The notes under the pieces: model-generated
Seen by the model: only the letters and a program-made list of their open reading frames with translations
The model's database searches: none
Told to the model about the DNA's origin: nothing
Position numbers and translations under genes: made by a program
Part shown: positions 27,148-35,724 of the stretch, one piece after another
Numbering within the stretch: the stretch's first letter is position 1
Layout of the letters: each line of letters begins with the position of its first letter
Source: Sphingosinicella soli
GTDB lineage: Bacteria; Pseudomonadota; Alphaproteobacteria; Sphingomonadales; Sphingomonadaceae
Assembly (NCBI RefSeq): GCF_014199685.1
Contig: NZ_JACHNZ010000007.1
Location: 37,268-101,267 of the forward strand
Reading direction: 5' to 3'
DNA: 64,000 nucleotides

Positions 27148-27725
27148 TTGACCTCCGGGATGAGGCACGCCGCTTGAACACCCCTCCCCTTCAGGGGAGG
27201 GGTCGGGGGTGGGGCGTCTCCGCCGAACGCCTCGCCCGCAATCAAACACACGCCCGCGCCATGCGCGCCGACCCCACCGGCCCGGAAGCGCGCCTGTGGG
27301 CGCACCTCTCCCTCTCGCAGCTCGGCGGCTACAAGTTCCGCCGTCAGGCACTGATCGGCACGGCCATCGCGGACTTCCTCTGCCCGCAGAAGGGCCTGAT
27401 CGTGGAGGTGGACGGCGACACGCATGTCGATCCCGCCGCTGATGCGCGCCGAGATGCCCGCCTCGCGGCCCTCGGCTACCGCGTCGTCCGCATCAGCAAC
27501 GACGACGTGTTACGCAGTATTGACGCTGTGCTCGAACACCTCCTGCACATTCTGGATACCACGGCGGATCGCCGGACGCCCCACCCCAACCCCTCCCCTG
27601 AAGAGGAGGGGCTTGAAACATCTCTCCCCTCCTCTTCAGGGGAGGGGCCGGGGGTGGGGCGGCCCCGCATGACGCGACAGTCACGAAACAGCGCAGCCGC
27701 TGCAAAGCCCCTCACGAAAAGCTAG
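27144..27725 (+). CDS. DUF559 (Vsr/endonuclease-like fold) protein bracketed by GC-rich palindromes
   Basis: The 193-residue product has a DUF559 core at about residues 35-135: [49 protein letters not shown] and [11 protein letters not shown]. These contain the Asp and the Glu-x-Asp typical of the Vsr-like nuclease fold. No biochemical role is established for this family. The segments before and after the core are translations of a repeated palindrome, read as [12 protein letters not shown] and [15 protein letters not shown] overlap couples it to sufB. DUF559 has no known part in Fe-S assembly, so it looks like an insertion into the operon. Confidence 0.85.
   Translation: MIDLRDEARRLNTPPLQGRGRGWGVSAERLARNQTHARAMRADPTGPEARLWAHLSLSQLGGYKFRRQALIGTAIADFLCPQKGLIVEVDGDTHVDPAADARRDARLAALGYRVVRISNDDVLRSIDAVLEHLLHILDTTADRRTPHPNPSPEEEGLETSLPSSSGEGPGVGRPRMTRQSRNSAAAAKPLTKS
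27180..27216 (+). repeat. GC-rich palindromic repeat, copy A
   Basis: CCCCTCCCCTTCAGGGGAGGGG is a self-complementary hairpin, followed by TCGGGGGTGGGGC. It lies within the 5' part of the DUF559 gene. Copy B, in inverse orientation, lies beyond the nuclease core. Confidence 0.85.
27575..27664. repeat. GC-rich palindromic repeats, copies B and C (inverted to each other)
   Basis: Copy B (27575-27615) reads GCCCCACCCCAACCCCTCCCC and then its hairpin. It is the inverse complement of copy A. Copy C (27621-27664) returns to the A orientation, with CTCTTCAGGGGAGGGGCC and then GGGGGTGGGG. All are still within the DUF559 reading frame, encoding its low-complexity tail. Confidence 0.85.
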
Positions 27726-27729
27726 GCAT

Positions 27730-28470
<741 letters not shown>

Positions 28471-28497
28471 CCTTGTTCCCTGTTTCTCTCATTCGCC

Positions 28498-28571
28498 ATG
28501 CTGAACGTGTTTCAGCATCCATACGGCAGTGCGACCGCGCCGGCGCATGGACCCTGAAACAAGTTCAGGGT
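28498..28571. repeat. REP-like pair of short palindromes between sufC and sufD
   Basis: Two 21-bp hairpins, ATGCTGAACGTGTTTCAGCAT (arms ATGCTGAA/TTCAGCAT) and the related one with arms ACCCTGAA/TTCAGGGT, are separated by 32 bp. They are related in inverted orientation, like a bacterial interspersed mosaic element. They fill the 116-bp gap between sufC and sufD. Confidence 0.75.
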
Positions 28572-28585
28572 GACGGAGAAAAACT

Positions 28586-29335
28586 GTGAGCACCGCACTC
28601 CCCACCCGCCGCGACGAAGCCTGGCGCTACAGCGACCTCGAAGCGCTCGGCGAAGTCTGGCCCGCCGGTGTCCAGTCCGAAACGATCACCGTTGCCGCAG
28701 GAGAAACCCGCGCGCTCACGCTCGTGGCGGATGCCGCGCAGCCCGTGTCGGTGCGCGACTGGGCCGTCACCATCGCAGACGGCGCCCGTCTCGACATCCA
28801 CATCCTCAACCTCGGCGCGCGCTACGGCCGCATCGCGCTCGATGTCACGCTCGGCGAGGGCGCGCATTTCGAACTCGGCGCCGCGCAGGTCGCGGGCGGC
28901 AAGACCACGCTCGAAATCGTCACCCACGTCCGCCACGCCGCCCCCGGCGCCACCAGCCGCCAGACCGTGCGCACCGTGCTCGCGAGCCAAGCCACCGGCA
29001 CCTATCTCGGCAAGGTCGCGGTCGATCGCGGCGCGCAGAAAACCGATGCCGGGCAGTCGGTGAAGGCGATGCTGCTCGATCGCACCGCCACCGCCAACGC
29101 CAAGCCCGAGCTTGAAATCTTCGCCGACGACGTGAAGTGCGCGCACGGCGCCACGGTCGGCGAGCTGGACGCGACGCAGTATTTCTACCTGACGAGCCGG
29201 GGCCTGCCGCCCGCCGAGGCCAGAGGGCTTCTGCTGCAGGCCTTCCTCGCCGATGCCTTCGCGGGCATGGACGACGCCGGTGCGCGCGAAACGCTCGAAG
29301 CCGCCGCGCTCCAGGCGCTGGAGCGGATCGCATGA
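28586..29335 (+). CDS. sufD: SufD, Fe-S cluster assembly subunit
   Basis: The 249-residue protein is the SufB paralogue that completes the SufBC2D complex. RDEAWRYSDLEAL at the N-terminus is the usual opening of SufD. A beta-helical core follows (HFELGAAQVAGGKTTLEI). Then comes the conserved IFADDVKCAHGATVGELD near 175-195, with the His that helps bind cluster. It is shorter than E. coli SufD (423 residues), as in many alphaproteobacteria, which have a reduced N-terminal part. It begins at GTG 28586; its stop overlaps the sufS start. Confidence 0.95.
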   Translation: MSTALPTRRDEAWRYSDLEALGEVWPAGVQSETITVAAGETRALTLVADAAQPVSVRDWAVTIADGARLDIHILNLGARYGRIALDVTLGEGAHFELGAAQVAGGKTTLEIVTHVRHAAPGATSRQTVRTVLASQATGTYLGKVAVDRGAQKTDAGQSVKAMLLDRTATANAKPELEIFADDVKCAHGATVGELDATQYFYLTSRGLPPAEARGLLLQAFLADAFAGMDDAGARETLEAAALQALERIA

Positions 29336-30537
29336 ACGCGCTCGCGCCGATCACCGCCTCGCGCCGCGCCGATTTCCCCGGTATCGCCGACTGGTCCTAC
29401 CTCGATACCGCCGCGACCGCGCAGAAGCCGCAGGCCGTGATCGATGCGATCGCGTCAGCCTACGGCCCCGAATACGCCACCGTGCACCGCGGCGTCTACG
29501 CGCGCTCGGCAGCGATGACCGAGCGTTTCGAGGCGGCGCGCAATACCGCCGCGTGCTTCATCAACGCCTCCAGCCCGAATGAGATCGTCTTCGTGCGCGG
29601 CGCAACGGAAGCCATCAACCTCGTCGCGCAAACCTGGGGCATGGGCCTCAAGGCCGGCGACCGCATCCTGCTCTCGCGGCTGGAGCATCATTCGAACATC
29701 GTGCCGTGGCAGCTCCTGCGGGACCGCACCGGCATCGAGATCGACGTCGCGCCGCTCACCGCCGACCACCGCATCGATGAAGACGCGCTGGAGGCGATGC
29801 TCACCCCCGCGCACAGGCTCGTCGCCGTCGCGCACGTTTCGAACGTGCTCGGCTCGGTGGCGGACATCGCCCGCATCGCCCGCGCCGCGCACGCTGTCGG
29901 CGCGAAGCTGCTCGTCGACGGCTGTCAGGCGGTGCCGCGCATGGGCGTGGACGTGCAGGCGCTCGGCGCCGATTTCTACGCCTTTTCGGGCCACAAGCTC
30001 TACGGCCCCACCGGCATCGGCGTGCTGTGGGCGCGCGGCGATATCCTTTTGGCGATGCCGCCGTGGCAGGGCGGCGGCTCGATGATCGAGACGGTGACGT
30101 TCGAGAAGACCACCTACGCGCCCGCGCCGACGCGTTTCGAGGCGGGAACGCCGCATATCGTCGGCGCCGTCGGCCTCGCCGCCGCGATGGATTACGTGTC
30201 TGCGATCGGTCTCGATGCCATCGACGCGCACGAACGCCACCTCGCGGGGATCGCGCGCGCGGAGCTGCGCAAGGTCAATTCGCTGCGTCTCTTCGGGCCG
30301 GAAGATTCGAGCGGAATCGTCAGTTTCGCGATGGAGGGGGTTCATCCCCACGACATCGGCACCATATTGGATGAAGAAGGCGTCGCCATCCGCGCCGGGC
30401 ATCACTGCGCCCAGCCGCTTATGGATGTGCTCGGCGTACCGGCGACGGCGCGCGCCAGTTTCGGCGTTTACAACGATGAAAGCGATGTCGAGCGACTGCT
30501 TCGCGGCATCGCGCGGGTGAAGAGGATTTTCGGATGA
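29332..30537 (+). CDS. sufS: SufS, group II cysteine desulfurase
   Basis: The 401-residue PLP enzyme takes sulfur from L-cysteine for cluster assembly. Fingerprints are SYLDTAATAQKP at the start, RGVYARSAAMTERFEAAR, the PLP-contacting SRLEHHSNIVPW, and VDGCQAVPRM. The Schiff-base Lys lies in YAFSGHKLYGPTGIG near 224. The catalytic Cys lies in IRAGHHCAQPLM near 358. It overlaps both neighbours by four bases. No SufE or SufU gene is present in the operon, so the sulfur acceptor must be encoded elsewhere or sulfur passes directly to SufB. Confidence 0.96.
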   Translation: MNALAPITASRRADFPGIADWSYLDTAATAQKPQAVIDAIASAYGPEYATVHRGVYARSAAMTERFEAARNTAACFINASSPNEIVFVRGATEAINLVAQTWGMGLKAGDRILLSRLEHHSNIVPWQLLRDRTGIEIDVAPLTADHRIDEDALEAMLTPAHRLVAVAHVSNVLGSVADIARIARAAHAVGAKLLVDGCQAVPRMGVDVQALGADFYAFSGHKLYGPTGIGVLWARGDILLAMPPWQGGGSMIETVTFEKTTYAPAPTRFEAGTPHIVGAVGLAAAMDYVSAIGLDAIDAHERHLAGIARAELRKVNSLRLFGPEDSSGIVSFAMEGVHPHDIGTILDEEGVAIRAGHHCAQPLMDVLGVPATARASFGVYNDESDVERLLRGIARVKRIFG

Positions 30538-30989
30538 GCGAGGAAACGCGGTCTTACACAGTCGAAAGCATCGACGCCGCGCCTCCGGTGCCGGAGCGGC
30601 CCGTGCTTGAGCAGGTGCAGCGCAAGGCGGATTATCTGGAGGGCTTTCTCAGCCAGAAACCCGCCGCGCCGGACCCCGGCAGCCCGGGCGGCACTGTCTA
30701 CGATCAGGTCATCCAGGCGCTGCGCGAGATTTACGATCCCGAAATACCGGTGAACATCTACGATCTCGGCCTCATCTACGGCGTCGATATCGTGGACGAC
30801 CACGCCGTCGTCACCATGACGCTCACGACGCCGCACTGTCCGGTCGCCGAATCGATGCCCGCCGAGGTGGAAATCCGCGTCGGCAGCGTGCCGGGCGTCG
30901 GCTCGGCGGAGGTCAACCTCGTCTGGGATCCGCCGTGGGATCCGCAGAAGATGTCCGACGAGGCAAAGCTGGAGCTTGGAATGCTATGA
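30534..30989 (+). CDS. sufT: SufT, MIP18/DUF59-family Fe-S assembly factor
   Basis: The 151-residue protein has a variable acidic N-terminus (1-55) and a DUF59 domain (about 58-150): YDQVIQALREIYDPEIPVNI, YDLGLIYGVDI, MTLTTPHCPVAESMP and VNLVWDPPWDPQKMS. The single conserved Cys is in the TPHCP motif. Proteins of this kind help Fe-S maturation, particularly under high demand. The gene is coupled to sufS and to the following A-type carrier gene by four-base overlaps. Confidence 0.94.
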   Translation: MSEETRSYTVESIDAAPPVPERPVLEQVQRKADYLEGFLSQKPAAPDPGSPGGTVYDQVIQALREIYDPEIPVNIYDLGLIYGVDIVDDHAVVTMTLTTPHCPVAESMPAEVEIRVGSVPGVGSAEVNLVWDPPWDPQKMSDEAKLELGML

Positions 30990-31339
30990 GCACGATCGTC
31001 CGAGAACGCCCCGCGCCCATCGCGCTCACCGAAAACGCCGACGCGCGCATCGCCGCGATGATGGCGCGCGCGCCCGAAGGCACGCTCGGCGTGCGCCTGT
31101 CGACGCCCCGGCGCGGCTGTTCGGGGCTTGCCTACAGCATCGATTACGTCACCGAGGCGAAGCCCGGCGACGAGCGTATCGAAACGCCCGGCGGCACCTT
31201 GTTCGTCGACGGCGGCTCACTGCTTTACCTGATCGGCAGCCGCATGGACTGGAAGGAAGACGATTTCGCCGCAGGCTTCGTCTTCGAAAACCCCAATGCC
31301 AAGGGCAGCTGCGGCTGCGGCGAGAGCTTCACGGTCTGA
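30986..31339 (+). CDS. sufA: A-type Fe-S carrier (SufA/HesB family)
   Basis: The 117-residue protein is a HesB/IscA-fold carrier that moves clusters from the SufBCD scaffold to target proteins. Its three cysteine ligands are present: one in RLSTPRRGCSGLAY near residue 47 and two in KGSCGCGESF near 108-110. The start at 30986 overlaps the sufT stop. An upstream in-frame ATG at 30935 falls well inside sufT and was not used. It is the last gene of the operon, followed by a hairpin. Confidence 0.95.
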   Translation: MSTIVRERPAPIALTENADARIAAMMARAPEGTLGVRLSTPRRGCSGLAYSIDYVTEAKPGDERIETPGGTLFVDGGSLLYLIGSRMDWKEDDFAAGFVFENPNAKGSCGCGESFTV

Positions 31340-31340
31340 A

Positions 31341-31391
31341 GTTCGGCCCGGCCCGGCCCGGCTCGGGATCGGGATCGGGCGCGGGCCGAAC
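31341..31391. terminator. Hairpin between convergent sufA and azoreductase genes
   Basis: GTTCGGCCCG pairs perfectly with CGGGCCGAAC over ten bases and encloses a GC-rich loop that can pair further. No long T tract follows. It is probably the shared end of the suf transcript and the azoreductase transcript. Confidence 0.6.
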
Positions 31392-31398
31392 CGGATCG

Positions 31399-32013
31399 TC
31401 AGGCCGCCTGCGCAAGCCCCTCTGCACCGAGTTTCCTGAGTTCATCGGCCGCAGCGGCGAGCGATTCCGTGCGCGCTTCAGGCGAAATCGCCAGGCGTTC
31501 GGCGCGGACGAAAACAATGTCGGTGATGCCGATGAAGTTCAGCATGGCGCGGATGTGCGGCTCCTGCGCGTCGAGCGCCGTTGCACCCCCTTCGCCGTAG
31601 AAACCGCCGCGCGTCTCGACGACGATCGCACGCTTGCCGGTCAGGTGCCCTACAGGGCCTTCCGCCGTGTAGTGGAAGGTCACGCCTGCGCGCAGCACGC
31701 GGTCGAACCAGCTTTTCAGGTTGGATGTGATGCCGAAATTGTACATCGGCGCGCCGATCACGACGACGTCGGCGGCCTGAAGCTCGGCGATCAGCGCGTC
31801 GGAAAGCGCGCGCTCTGCGGTTGCCTCCGGGCTGTCCGCGCCGCTGAACCCGCCGAGCGTCGCACCTGAAAGATGCGGCAACGGGTCGGCGCCGAGATCG
31901 CGAACCGTAACGCTCGCGCCTGGTCTGGCGGCGTCCAGAAAGTGGCCTACCAGGCCGCGCGATGCGGATGCGTCGCCGAGTACGCTGCTTTGAACGACAA
32001 GAATATTCTGCAT
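31399..32013 (-). CDS. azoR: FMN-dependent NADH azoreductase / quinone reductase
   Basis: The 204-residue flavodoxin-like enzyme reduces quinones and azo compounds with two electrons from NADH. Marks are ILVVQSSVLGDASASR at the start (FMN phosphate site), GAPMYNFGITSNLKSWFDRV near 87-106, and VVETRGGFYG near 138. The start ATG at 32013 was chosen; the longer frame upstream is the antisense of the LysR gene. It diverges from that LysR regulator gene across about 90 bp, the usual layout for a regulated oxidoreductase. Confidence 0.93.
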   Translation of the reverse strand: MQNILVVQSSVLGDASASRGLVGHFLDAARPGASVTVRDLGADPLPHLSGATLGGFSGADSPEATAERALSDALIAELQAADVVVIGAPMYNFGITSNLKSWFDRVLRAGVTFHYTAEGPVGHLTGKRAIVVETRGGFYGEGGATALDAQEPHIRAMLNFIGITDIVFVRAERLAISPEARTESLAAAADELRKLGAEGLAQAA

Positions 32014-32106
32014 GGGTCTGGTCCTTGATCTCGATTGCAGCGCTTTAGCTAATGTGCGACCCGTGTTGCCGATAGCGCAGCAATGCGAACACCGGAGTTG
32101 CATGAA

Positions 32107-33063
32107 ATGGAACAGACGAGCGACCTTTCGGATATCGCGGCGCTGGTCGCGGTCGTCGAAACCGGCAGCTTCAGCCGCGCCGCCGAGCGTCTCGGCATTT
32201 CGAAGTCGATCGTCAGCCGCCGCGTCGCGCGGCTCGAAGCCGCGCTCGGCGCGCGCCTTCTCACCCGCAGCGCGCAGGGCGCGCGTCCCACCGATGTCGG
32301 CGCGGACTATTTTGCGCGCGTGCGCGAAGCGATCACGGGGCTTGAAGCGGCGCGCGAGGCGGTGGCCTCCGCGATGGCCGAGATCGCCGGGCCGATCCGC
32401 CTGTCCGCGCCGCTTTCGTTCGGCCTTGCCCATCTGGCGCCCGCGCTCGCGGAGTTCGCGGCCGCCCACCCGCGCGTCGAGTTCGACATCAGCTTCGACG
32501 ACCGCCGCGCGGACATCATCGGCGAAGGGCTCGATCTTGCCGTCCGCATCGGCCAGCTCGCCGATTCGACGCTCATTGCGCGCAAGCTCGCGCCGATCCG
32601 CGCCGTCGCGATCGCAAGCCCCGCCTATCTCGCGCGCATGGGAACGCCCTCGCATCCGCGCGACATCGCGGATCACGATGTGCTTCAATACGCGAACGTC
32701 GCGCCTTCGGAAGCGTGGCGGTTCGAAATCGACGGGCGCGGCGAATTTGTGAAGGGCCGCACGCGCCTGCGCGCGAACAGCGGCGAGATGCTGCTCACGG
32801 CCGTGGAAGCGGGCCTCGGCATCGCCATGCTGCCGGCCTTCATTGCCTCGCCGGCCATCACCCGCGGGTCCGTGGTGATCGTGCTCGATGAATGGACGCG
32901 CAGCGAAACCGGGCTCTACGCCGTCATGCCGCCGGGTCGCAGCGCGACGGCGCGGGTACGCGCGCTCGTCGAATTCCTCGCCGCCCGTTTCGGCCCCGAG
33001 CCGACATGGGATCCGTGCTGGCTGGCGATGAAGGCGCAAACCGAAAAACGGCTTTCCAAATAG
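32107..33063 (+). CDS. LysR-family transcriptional regulator
   Basis: The 318-residue regulator has an N-terminal winged helix-turn-helix (about 5-65: AALVAVVETGSFSRAAERLG, then SKSIVSRRVARLEAALG). A periplasmic-binding-like effector domain spans about 90-295. It probably controls the divergent azoreductase gene, as LysR proteins with this layout usually do. The start at ATG 32107 has a GGAG site 9 bases upstream. An in-frame ATG at 32083 would add eight residues. The inducer is unknown, perhaps a quinone or electrophile. Confidence 0.9.
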   Translation: MEQTSDLSDIAALVAVVETGSFSRAAERLGISKSIVSRRVARLEAALGARLLTRSAQGARPTDVGADYFARVREAITGLEAAREAVASAMAEIAGPIRLSAPLSFGLAHLAPALAEFAAAHPRVEFDISFDDRRADIIGEGLDLAVRIGQLADSTLIARKLAPIRAVAIASPAYLARMGTPSHPRDIADHDVLQYANVAPSEAWRFEIDGRGEFVKGRTRLRANSGEMLLTAVEAGLGIAMLPAFIASPAITRGSVVIVLDEWTRSETGLYAVMPPGRSATARVRALVEFLAARFGPEPTWDPCWLAMKAQTEKRLSK

Positions 33064-33133
33064 GATTGCCCGTGGGAAGCCCGTGTGCTGTTCTTTGAAG
33101 CGCCGGGGCCTCGTGCGGAAAGTTGAGAACCGG

Positions 33134-33151
33134 TTTTTTGCGCAAAAAACG
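33134..33151. terminator. Palindrome between convergent LysR and HerA-like genes
   Basis: GTTTTTTGCGCAAAAAAC is an 18-bp perfect palindrome in the 162-bp gap where two genes converge. T and A runs on either side of a GCGC centre could give weak bidirectional termination. It may instead be a protein-binding site. Confidence 0.35.
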
Positions 33152-33225
33152 CTGCGGACCCCTACGACCGACACGCGGGCCTGCTTGCCCTTTCTTGGCG
33201 TAACCTTTGTAACCTTGGGACTGCG

Positions 33226-34911
33226 CTAGCCTCGGCCCTGACCGCGCCAGCGATGGATGGTGCGGGTCAGGATACCGGCCTCGTCGCCTTCCTCGGTCCA
33301 GAGCTGGCTGAAAAGCGGATCGTCCGACGCCGGGCGAAGCTGCGGCGCAAGATCGTCGAGCCGGACGCGGATGGGGATCGAAACGCCCTCGCCGCAGATG
33401 ATGCATTCGCGGTTGCGCAGCGCCGGGATCGAATCGAGGAAGCCGCGCGCGCCTTCCGGCATGGCGTTGCGCACATACATCTGATCGCGTTCGTTGTTGA
33501 GGCGCATGGCGATGATCGTGCCGCACTGCGAGAGCACGCCTTCGGCAAGGTCCGACGGACGCTGCGTGATGAGCCCCAGGGAAACGCCGTATTTGCGGCC
33601 CTCCTTGGCGATGCGTTCCAGAACCTTGCGAACCGCGACGCCCTTCGTCTCGCGGTCGGACGGCACATAGCGGTGCGCCTCTTCGCAGACGAGCAGGATC
33701 GGGCGCTGCGGCTCGCGCCGTGCCCAGATCGCATAGTCGAACACCATGCGCGCCAGCACGGCGACCACCACGGTCACGATGTCGGAGGGCACGCCCGACA
33801 GGTCGACGATCGAGATCGGCTTGCCTTCCGCCGGAAGCCGGAAGATCTTGGAAAGGAAGGGCGCCATCGAGTCCGAAACGAGCAGGCCGTTGAACATGAA
33901 GGCGTAGCGCGGGTCGCTCTTCAGCTCCTCGATCTTGCTCTTCAGCCGCATGTAGGGGCCAAGGTCGCTTGCCTTGTCGAGTTTGCCCATCTGCGCCTGG
34001 ATCGCGCCGAGCAGGTCGGAAAGCAGGTAGGGCACCGGCGAATCGACCGTCATCTTGCCGAGCGATTCGGCGATGCGGCTCTTGGAGCGCGCGGCGAGCA
34101 GGCACTTGGCCAGCACGTCCATGTCCCGCTCGCGCTCGGAACCGTCGGTGGTGATGAAGACCTCGCAGTGCTCCTCGAAGTTCATCAGCCAGTATGGAAG
34201 GTTGAGGTTGTCGACGTTGAAGATCATGCCGTTCGAGCTGAACGCGGCGGCATATTCGCCGTGCGGATCGAGCATCATGATGTGGCCTTTGGGCGCCTTT
34301 TCAATGATGCGGTGCAGGATGAGCGCTGCGCTCGTGGATTTGCCGGTGCCGGTCGATCCGAGCAGCGCGAAGTGCTTGCCGAGCATGGCGTCGATCAGCA
34401 GCGCGCCGCGCACATCCTCGGTCGGGTACACGGTCCCGATCTCGATGTGGGGCCGGTCCTCGGCGGCGAACACCAGCACGAGATCGGCGCGCGAGACGGT
34501 GAAGACGTCGTCGCCGGGAACGGGATAGCGCGTCACGCCGCGGCGGAACGCCTTCATCGATCCGGTGGCGGGGTCTTCGGGCCCTTCGCCGAGGAAGTCG
34601 ATGCACGAAAGAATGACGCCGCTTGCGTCGTCCATGCGCATGTCACGGACGTTGCCGAGCAGCCACAGCTCGCCCACGCGCATCTTCACCTGGCTGCCCA
34701 CCTGCCCCGACATCGCGACGGTGGCGTCCTCGTGGCCGGCGATCGCCTTCAGCTGCGCGGGGTCGAGGCTGCAGATGGCGGAACCGCCGGCAATCTCGCG
34801 AACGCGGCCGATCACGCAGGTGCTCGGCAGGCTTGCGACCTTTTCAGGCTGCATGAAGACGTTGTGATCATCAACCGGCGAGGGCGTGACCGGCATGAAC
34901 GATTGATCCAA
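33226..34911 (-). CDS. HerA-like ATPase (DUF87 domain)
   Basis: The product of about 561 residues is a FtsK/HerA-class ATPase. It has an N-terminal HAS-barrel-like region (about 20-125). The DUF87 domain has Walker A ALLGSTGTGKSTSAA near 180 and Walker B PILLVCEEAHRYVP near 405. A conserved GLITQRPSDLAEGVLSQC follows. HerA proteins translocate DNA, often with the nuclease NurA in recombination, but no nuclease gene lies next to it, so the role is open. The start is uncertain: TTG 34911 has the best AAGGAA site, and TTG 34947 or ATG 34896 are alternatives. Confidence 0.87.
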   Translation of the reverse strand: MDQSFMPVTPSPVDDHNVFMQPEKVASLPSTCVIGRVREIAGGSAICSLDPAQLKAIAGHEDATVAMSGQVGSQVKMRVGELWLLGNVRDMRMDDASGVILSCIDFLGEGPEDPATGSMKAFRRGVTRYPVPGDDVFTVSRADLVLVFAAEDRPHIEIGTVYPTEDVRGALLIDAMLGKHFALLGSTGTGKSTSAALILHRIIEKAPKGHIMMLDPHGEYAAAFSSNGMIFNVDNLNLPYWLMNFEEHCEVFITTDGSERERDMDVLAKCLLAARSKSRIAESLGKMTVDSPVPYLLSDLLGAIQAQMGKLDKASDLGPYMRLKSKIEELKSDPRYAFMFNGLLVSDSMAPFLSKIFRLPAEGKPISIVDLSGVPSDIVTVVVAVLARMVFDYAIWARREPQRPILLVCEEAHRYVPSDRETKGVAVRKVLERIAKEGRKYGVSLGLITQRPSDLAEGVLSQCGTIIAMRLNNERDQMYVRNAMPEGARGFLDSIPALRNRECIICGEGVSIPIRVRLDDLAPQLRPASDDPLFSQLWTEEGDEAGILTRTIHRWRGQGRG

Positions 34912-34977
34912 GACGCTTTCCTTCACTGCGACAGGGCTTTGCCGCAATGTCGTAGCAACGAAGGGATAAAGAAGCGT

Positions 34978-35724
34978 TTATCGCCGCGTGAACAGCCCGG
35001 CGAGCCATCCGAGCAGCAGCGCCAGCGCAACGGCGAGCAGCCCGTAGGAGAAGCTGTGCTCCTCGGCGGCGACCGAGACCTGCCGCTCGAAGCCCGATTT
35101 GTCGATGCTGATTTCGCGCATCGCGCTCGCCACCACATTGCCGTCGTCGATCAGGTGGATTTCAACCGTATAATTGCCGACGGGAACCTGGCTGGGGATC
35201 TGGATCCGGGCGCGATAGAGCACGTTTTCCGTCAGCTCGACCCCTTGCGCCGCGTCCGCATACAGGCCTTCGCGGCGGCGAAGGCTCAGGAACCCCTGCT
35301 CGAAGGTCCGGATTTCGTCGGTGTCTCCGGAAATCGGAGACAGCTGCAGATGCGACAGGCCGAGTTCGTAGATCGCCGCCGTCTCGTCGTCGACGAGTTC
35401 CGAGATCGGCCGCGTCGTCGCCACGCTGTAGAACGACGGCGCGGTCTCGAAGCGTACCGAGCGGGTGTTGATCCAGATGCCCGCGACGCGCGCCTTGCGC
35501 CGCACCGTCGCGGCCTCCGGCGGTCCGCGCACGATCACGGCGATGTCCGGGCGTTCGTCGGGGGTCTGGCCGTCGGGATACTGGATGGCGCCGAAGATCA
35601 GCAGTTCCGCGCCCGCGAAGCTGTAGACGATATCGATCTTGCTGTGGCTGATATCGGTAATCAGCCGGGGCGGGGCGGCGGCCGACAGCAGCAGAAACAG
35701 CACGGGCAGAAACAGCCGCTTCAT
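34978..35724 (-). CDS. TIGR02186-family membrane-anchored protein
   Basis: The 248-residue protein has a signal sequence (KRLFLPVLFLLLSAAAPP), an extracytoplasmic beta-rich domain (about 20-220), and one C-terminal helix (GLLAVALALLLGWLAGLF) followed by arginines. It belongs to a family of unknown function found next to TauE/SafE exporters. The start ATG overlaps the exporter stop by four bases, which fits. It may be an accessory subunit that acts on the outer face of the inner membrane. Confidence 0.85.
   Translation of the reverse strand: MKRLFLPVLFLLLSAAAPPRLITDISHSKIDIVYSFAGAELLIFGAIQYPDGQTPDERPDIAVIVRGPPEAATVRRKARVAGIWINTRSVRFETAPSFYSVATTRPISELVDDETAAIYELGLSHLQLSPISGDTDEIRTFEQGFLSLRRREGLYADAAQGVELTENVLYRARIQIPSQVPVGNYTVEIHLIDDGNVVASAMREISIDKSGFERQVSVAAEEHSFSYGLLAVALALLLGWLAGLFTRR

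Noticed and set aside
27144..27725. A restriction-modification or defence island around the DUF559 gene
   Set aside because: No methyltransferase, helicase or toxin gene adjoins it; the neighbours are all suf genes.
31345..31380. Short tandem GGCCC and GGGATC units as a microsatellite
   Set aside because: Only two or three units each, and better explained as parts of the hairpin after sufA.
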